From Maylandia zebra (lineage: Eukaryota; Chordata; Actinopteri; Cichliformes; Cichlidae): 64,000 nt of DNA. The stretch covers positions 7,894,264 to 7,958,263 of the forward strand of contig NC_135169.1 of NCBI RefSeq assembly GCF_041146795.1. The letters run 5' to 3'. Shown here in pieces: positions 60,001 through 64,000 of this stretch. The notes below the pieces were generated by a model. The model saw only the letters and a list, made by a program, of their open reading frames with translations. It had not been told where the DNA came from and did no database searches. Each line of letters begins with the position of its first letter. The first letter of the stretch is position 1. The translations under genes and the position numbers were made by a program.

Positions 60001-61488
60001 GTTCTTTTGATAAGGGAGATTCATGAGGAGGAAGAGGTAGAGGAGCAGTATCTTCCTTCAGGGGTGCTCCAGCATTTGGACCTTAATCACCTTTCAGAAG
60101 AAAAACAGCTTCAGGTGAAAGAGTTATGCAGCTCTGGGGTGTTTCAGGAGAATCCTGGGAGGACGGATGTTATTGAACATGACATTATATTAAAGGATGG
60201 AGCATCTGTGAGACGTATGAGTTATAGGATTCCAGAGCGGCTGTTAACATCATTGAGGAAGGAGGTGGATTTAATGTTGTCTCTAGGAATCATTGAACCA
60301 TCTAAGAGCGAGTGGTGCAACCCAGTGGTTTTGGTCCCAAAGAAGGATAGTAGCCTGCGGTTTTGTATTGATTTCAGGTACTTGAATGCCATCTCAAAGT
60401 TCGATTCATACCCTACACCTAGGGTTGATGATCTGATTGAGCGACTTGGGAAAGCCCAGTACCTGACGACTCTGGATCTCTGCAAAGGCTATTGGCAGGT
60501 GCCACTTACTCAGCGCTCAAGGGAACTGACTGCCTTCCGGACACCATGGGGGCTATTCCAATTCACAGTCCTGCCTTTTGGTTTGCATGGAGCCCCTGCA
60601 ACATTTCAGAGGCTGATGGATCGGGTACTGTGTGGTTTGTCAGAGTTCACGGCAGCATATCTGGATGATATTGTGATTTACAGCCAAACCTGGGAGGAAC
60701 ACCTCCAACATCTAGAAAAGGTACTAGAGCGTCTCAGAGAAGCTGGGCTGACTGCTAATTCGGCAAAATGTGTCTTTGCCAAGGCTGAAACTGAATATCT
60801 GGGATTTGTCATAGGTAATGGGGTGATAAAACCACAAGTGAGCAAAATCAGTGCAATTGAATCCTGCAGTTTGCCACAGACAAGGAAACAACTTAGATCA
60901 TTTCTTGGCATGGCAGGGTTCTACCACAGATTTATCCCTCATTTCTCTGCCAGGGCGTCTCCCCTCACTGATCTAACAGGTTCTAGGTGCCCTAACCAGA
61001 TTCAGTGGACGGAGGAGGCTGAGGCAGCTTTCCAGGACATCAGGGAATCCCTCAGTAAGACTCCAGTCTTGTATACCCCAGATTTTGAGAAACCTTTTAT
61101 TCTTCAAACTGATGCTTCTGACAGGGGTCTGGGGGCTGTTCTTCTACAGGGACCACCCAATGAGCGACACCCAGTGGCTTTCATTAGCCGTAAAATGTTC
61201 CCAAGAGAGATGAGATACTCAACGGTGGAAAAAGAGGCTTTAGCAATCAAGTGGGCACTTGATTCCCTCAAGTATTACCTCCTAGGCCGGGAATTTACAC
61301 TGGAAACTGACCACAAGGCGCTCCAGTGGTTGGAGAAAATGAAGGATACGAATGGACGAATCACCAGATGGTACCTTGCGATGCAGCCATTCCGTTTTAC
61401 CATTCAGCATATCGCAGGCAAGAACAACTGCACAGCGGACTATCTCTCTCGCTGTTCCAGCTCACTGCTGAAGGGGGGGAGTGTGTGA
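57055..61488 (+). CDS. Gypsy (Gmr1-like) Gag-Pol polyprotein, INT before RT
   Basis: A single uninterrupted frame of 1477 residues. In order: a capsid region at about 145-305, resembling the SCAN/Gmr1-type capsid fold (FLITFERIA, VKAAILYKYDI, ELYVKWV); a zinc knuckle C-X2-C-X4-H-X4-C at 354-367; aspartic protease with DTGS at 412; integrase with an HHCC zinc-binding region at about 630-690, Asp703 (GMDVVG) and Asp762 (LTDRG), and a GPF-type module (KWQGPF); then reverse transcriptase at about 1090-1260 with YLDD at 1202-1205; then RNase H (TDASDRG at about 1353). Integrase lying upstream of RT is the hallmark of the Gmr1 group and the reverse of ordinary Ty3/gypsy order. The third integrase catalytic position, expected to be Glu 35 residues after Asp762, reads Lys798 (LTKRFNQ), so this copy probably cannot integrate on its own. 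The stop overlaps the 3' LTR start. Replication is by reverse transcription in virus-like particles. No envelope gene is present. Confidence 0.95.
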   Translation: MQRGARSARVVRGDVPSQQMGSEGQVDGEQEENGASGGVDSTEGQGREPTISDLISLLRSHMGQQEAREAKQKEESAKQEQRFKALQHQFQLLQVEVQARTSPVPEGQAAESPDPASLDDDILPQAGPSISVTGSSGQSHFLEPKLQKLTNEDDIEHFLITFERIAMACRWQRHDWVFHLVPLLTGKARGAYVHMDVDDFLDYDKVKAAILYKYDINPETYRQRFRSLDVNPAESPKELYARLKELYVKWVHPEDKTIQDIGEIIILEQYLRMLSPELQVWIKEHNPPSAAEAAKLADVFVAARKKGQPWSFMAWKTKDSRKSLPQRPAANVSRASYSHSPNGSLKSPAKPLVCYLCGMEGHTKPMCPENSAKLTQMCFVPRNHDNSEIKLDRGLKMTSVEINGDTLKALIDTGSTQTLVHRQFVPLNSINMTETIPVCCVHGDEKPYPTADLYIKVQGQVYLLNIGVADNLPFPVILGRDLPVLFDLLDYSHTCNVAVTRAQAMKPADATQTLSALPFYEAELETAPGKLRKSRMERRREKFHHTIVKASPVCEPEMSLDFKVPANITEMQHNDPVLAPFFQKAKKQGHEMEPDINSSEDFFLKDGILYRRQRSQVQLMVPSGVREVVLNLGHSVLWAGHLGKHKTMARIRKHFHWPGLRADVAQFCKSCPQCQKTSIKTPSRAPLQPLPVISTPFERLGMDVVGPVEKSRAGNRYMLVITDYATKYPEVFPLKSVKAKSVAFCLVQFFSRVGFPREILTDRGTNFMSTLLKQVYQLLGIKGLRTTPYHPQTDGLTKRFNQTLKQMLRKFVNDTGTDWDQWLPYLLFAYREVPQVSTGFSPFELLYGHEVRGPLSLLKEMWEGDRSEAGATNVISYVIQMRERLEKMTELAQAHMVAAQQHQKVWYDRSARERSFEPGQKVLVLLPNDDRKLLAKWQGPFQIQQKLGATTYWLATPGHSRSSRVLHVNLLKEWVERPKRAEVLLIREIHEEEEVEEQYLPSGVLQHLDLNHLSEEKQLQVKELCSSGVFQENPGRTDVIEHDIILKDGASVRRMSYRIPERLLTSLRKEVDLMLSLGIIEPSKSEWCNPVVLVPKKDSSLRFCIDFRYLNAISKFDSYPTPRVDDLIERLGKAQYLTTLDLCKGYWQVPLTQRSRELTAFRTPWGLFQFTVLPFGLHGAPATFQRLMDRVLCGLSEFTAAYLDDIVIYSQTWEEHLQHLEKVLERLREAGLTANSAKCVFAKAETEYLGFVIGNGVIKPQVSKISAIESCSLPQTRKQLRSFLGMAGFYHRFIPHFSARASPLTDLTGSRCPNQIQWTEEAEAAFQDIRESLSKTPVLYTPDFEKPFILQTDASDRGLGAVLLQGPPNERHPVAFISRKMFPREMRYSTVEKEALAIKWALDSLKYYLLGREFTLETDHKALQWLEKMKDTNGRITRWYLAMQPFRFTIQHIAGKNNCTADYLSRCSSSLLKGGSV

Positions 61489-61968
61489 TGGATGCATGCA
61501 ACAACACAACTGAGATACTTAGTTACCTGACCTCCGCTCCAGTCCTTCCTGGTTTGGCTGAAAGAGGAGGCTGAGGGTGGAGCTGGTTTAAATGCAGAAG
61601 CCAATAAAGTGGAATGGACCATCTATTGTGATCATGCAGGGGGAATGGGGTTCTTCTTGAATGATGGTTATCTGTTATCTCTTTAGTTTTCACCTTTGGT
61701 GTATATAATGGTTTATTCATTTGCTATATAACTGGAGCTGTTTCTCATTTGGGCAGGTCAGTTTGTTGAGTTATGTTTTTGTTAAGTGATTTTTGAGTAG
61801 CGGTCTGTTAAGTTAACCTCTTTTATGGGCCCACTTGGTTCTTAAAGACTTTATTTTTTGTTATTTTGAATTTTTGTAATCATCTTGTCCTTTTGGGGGG
61901 TATAATAAAACCCATTTTTTGAAGTTTACATTCGTGCCTGTGTGTTCCTGGCTGCTTGGTTCATGACA
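61484..61968 (+). repeat. 3' LTR of the gypsy element
   Basis: 485 bp. Differences from the 5' LTR seen: A for C about 21 bp in (GCAACA versus GCAACC) and C for T in GAGTAGCGGTCTG. Confidence 0.93.
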
Positions 61969-63199
61969 CCATAATAAACACCAACATGACAGGACAGTGT
62001 GCACTCAGCTTTTACTTTGTTGACTCCTCAATGCACATGGCACAGGGGCCGTCACACCATAAACACTCCCTCCATAAACACGATGTAGGAACCAAGGTTA
62101 CTTTGCAAAAAAGTGAGGCAAGTAACAATAAAGTCGTTACATAAACATTAAACACAAATGTGTGTAACATTACAAAATAATGTTGCATCATACATGTTTA
62201 ATACTTGGCCAAAACGTAAATACATGTGCCATAACTACAGTTATAAATAGATCGTCGGTTACAACAGAACAACTGTCAGGTTCCACCAGTATTTCACACA
62301 TTTATTCAACATTTATTTAACACTTAGATTTCAATCTTGAAATTTAATGATGATTTGGATGAAAAATCAACATTAATTCAATCTCAGCTTTTCCCAAAAG
62401 TCTCTGGGATCATCAAGATGTTTTTGGCACATCTGAGATGAGCCTTTAGTTTAATCTTGGAATTCTGCCATCCAGGCCATGTTGTTTGCTGCTTCTCTTT
62501 CTTCTTCATCTCATTTTTTAATTAGTTTGATGATCTGAAACTTTTAAATGTGACAAAAATACAAAAAAGGGAAAATCAGGGACAAGCACTGTTTCACATC
62601 ACTGCACCTGAACGTAGGTTTGAAGAACCTCAAAGTCTGTTAGAGAGCTGAATCTGAGTTTAACCTGTTTGTTGCTCCAACCACAAACTGTCATCGAAGC
62701 CTGTCAGACATCAACGCAGCAGCTTACTGACCTCTGCCCCATGATGAAGGATGAGTGAAGCAGGCCTGCAGTGTGACATTATTTACTTATCTTTCTTATC
62801 ATATAGCAGAGGGAGTTTTATTTTGAAAGTCCTGTCAGGGTTCAGTAGTTTGTAGTTTGGAGACAGAGCAGGACTGGAGCTGGTTCAGCCTCCCAGAGTC
62901 TGATGATGGTCCCACTGAGCTCACAGCAGAAGGATGACACCTTCACAGCTGCTCCACCCTTCACAGGAGGAACCCCACCTTTATCCAACCCCAAACTCCT
63001 CCACTGAGGTTTCACCAGATCACCTCTGCAGTTCTTCATCCATCCACCAGGTGTCCGCACCAGCAGTCCCAGATCATCTGACCATCTGTTCGGTGTTTCT
63101 TTATCAGATCTTTCTTTTCCATCCATGTGATCTTCATCAGGCTCTGATCAAAATGAGTTTTATATAATATGCTATTATTATTATTATTATCTCAGTTTG

Positions 63200-63202
<3 letters not shown>
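61969..63202. repeat. Duplicated left flank of the MHC block (part 2)
   Basis: Continues the paralogy with 22783-23640. Shared landmarks in order are CAATGCACATGGCACA, CAGCTTTTCCCAAAAGTCTC, GGTTCAGTAG and GGAGACAGAGCAGGACTGGA, CCCTTCACAGGAGGAACCCC and GATCAAAATGAGTTT. A stretch at about 62430-62810 is not matched by eye in the first copy. No gene. Confidence 0.85.

Positions 63203-63295
<93 letters not shown>
63203..63295. repeat. (GT)n microsatellite at a paralogy breakpoint
   Basis: About 46 GT units. Left of it the sequence follows the alpha-gene upstream region (to about 23640, where GTGTCTGTGTGTGTTTGTG stands). Right of it the sequence follows the region after the beta pseudogene (from about 36025, just after GT repeats). 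Confidence 0.9.
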
Positions 63296-63298
<3 letters not shown>

Positions 63299-64000
63299 TA
63301 CACGTTTTTACACCTGTCTGTCACCAGGAACCGCTCAGGCCCAACCAGGTGAGCTGCTTCCTGATGTCCTGAGCCTCTCATTGCTTTGTTTGGCTGTCAG
63401 GCTGGAGGGGGCGGAGCTCTGTGGGTGTTTGTGTTCTTTTCTCAATAAATCTGTGTCCACGGTCATGTGATCGGTTTCTTCTTTCAAACCCTGTAATGAC
63501 AGAGAGCTGTTTTGGCTCTGCAGTGTGGGCGTGTGTTTACTTTGCTGTTAATAAAGTTAAGCAGATCAAACAGACAGCACACGCTGACCTCTGACCCCTG
63601 TGAGCAGCCAATCACAGCGGGCTGAGGAGTAAAAAAAAAAACAAAACCCGAGCTCATCCTGACCCATGATGAAGCTCTGGATCCTGAACTGAGAGCAGCC
63701 GGAGTCCAAACAGAGAGTCGGAGGTGAAGGTGAGAATCTCCTGTGTGTGTGTGCTGCCGACCCCATCAGGTTCAGATCCTGTGGTGCCGTCACTCACTGC
63801 TGGTGAGGGGCTTAGGTCAGATGAATAAGGTTATGAAGCTGCCTTAGCATGGTGCACAGAGAGCTCTGTAAGAGAGGAGAGAGAGGGTCAAATAGCTGAG
63901 TGGACAGCAAGCGTTATTTTCTGTGTTGCCAAGTTAAAGGCTTGGGGGGGAGCAGGTGAGTACAGTCTCCACACTGCTGAGGGGATCTGCAGAGAACGGT
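63296..64000. repeat. Duplicated right flank of the MHC block
   Basis: Paralogue of about 36030-37100. TTTACACCTGTCTG, GGAGGGGGCGGAGCTCTGTG, TGTAATGACAGAGAGC, AGCAGATCAAACAGACAGC, GAGCAGCCAATCACAGC and ATGAAGCTCTGGATCCTGAA keep the same order. The window ends inside this segment. Confidence 0.85.

Larger units (their letters stand above)
56480..61968 (+). mobile_element. Full-length Ty3/gypsy LTR retrotransposon, Gmr1 type
   Basis: Two LTRs of 485 bp (56480-56964; 61484-61968) differ at only two positions that I can see. The 5-bp target CCATA is duplicated (56475-56479 and 61969-61973). The paralogous locus at 22783 shows the empty site with a single CCATA. A purine-rich tract AAGGGGGGGAGTG precedes the 3' LTR. 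One long ORF occupies the interior. The near-identity of the LTRs marks a recent insertion. Confidence 0.96.

Noticed and set aside
61326-61574. 82-codon ORF at the end of the gypsy element
   Set aside because: Shadow frame of the RNase H region running into the LTR; not an envelope gene.

Overview
This is vertebrate nuclear DNA with no prokaryotic organisation. Genes are split by GT-AG introns, microsatellites are long, and transposable elements of nearly every class are present. The split MHC class II beta-2 exon, the LINE types and the repeat families point to a percomorph teleost, possibly cichlid-like. The organism call is inference; no species-specific marker was read.

Layout. 1-7400 is a composite satellite: five blocks of a 36-bp tandem repeat alternate with CCAAT-rich modules and long GT tracts. 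About 2 kb of it (roughly 1-2150) recurs at about 5000-7400. 7401-15880 holds two near-identical long copies of a hairpin-bounded repeat. Between them is a tRNA-like, tandemly duplicated stretch and an inverted copy of 2150-3000. 15880-22450 is a pile of retroelements: a minus-strand LINE, then a plus-strand LINE interrupted by two DNA transposons, each with a clean target-site duplication (TSD). 23660-36300 is an MHC class II cluster: one apparently intact alpha gene (23765-26439), one apparently intact beta gene (28264-31473) and a beta pseudogene (33685-35221). 37630-47100 is transposon-rich: nested inverted-repeat elements, a complete PIF/Harbinger element with both of its genes, a Tc1 remnant and a LINE. 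47100-52400 is mostly non-coding, with a GC-rich minisatellite. 52473-54209 is a three-domain C-type lectin-like gene. 54931-55313 is a MITE with a 9-bp TSD. 55780-64000 is a second copy of the flanks of the MHC block. A young Ty3/gypsy element of Gmr1 type (integrase upstream of reverse transcriptase) lies in it, and the alpha/beta gene pair is missing.

How it fits together. The alpha and beta genes are adjacent, in the same orientation, and would encode the two chains of one peptide-presenting heterodimer. The alpha gene has a recognisable S-X-Y promoter. The beta gene has a textbook X1 box but no clear CCAAT/Y box. The block was duplicated. In the second copy, sequence upstream of alpha joins sequence downstream of the beta pseudogene at a 93-bp GT tract, which suggests loss of the genes by recombination between GT-rich stretches. 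Three insertions (gypsy, a hAT MITE, and the MITE inside the LINE) can be dated relative to their hosts because the pre-insertion site is visible or reconstructable in this window.
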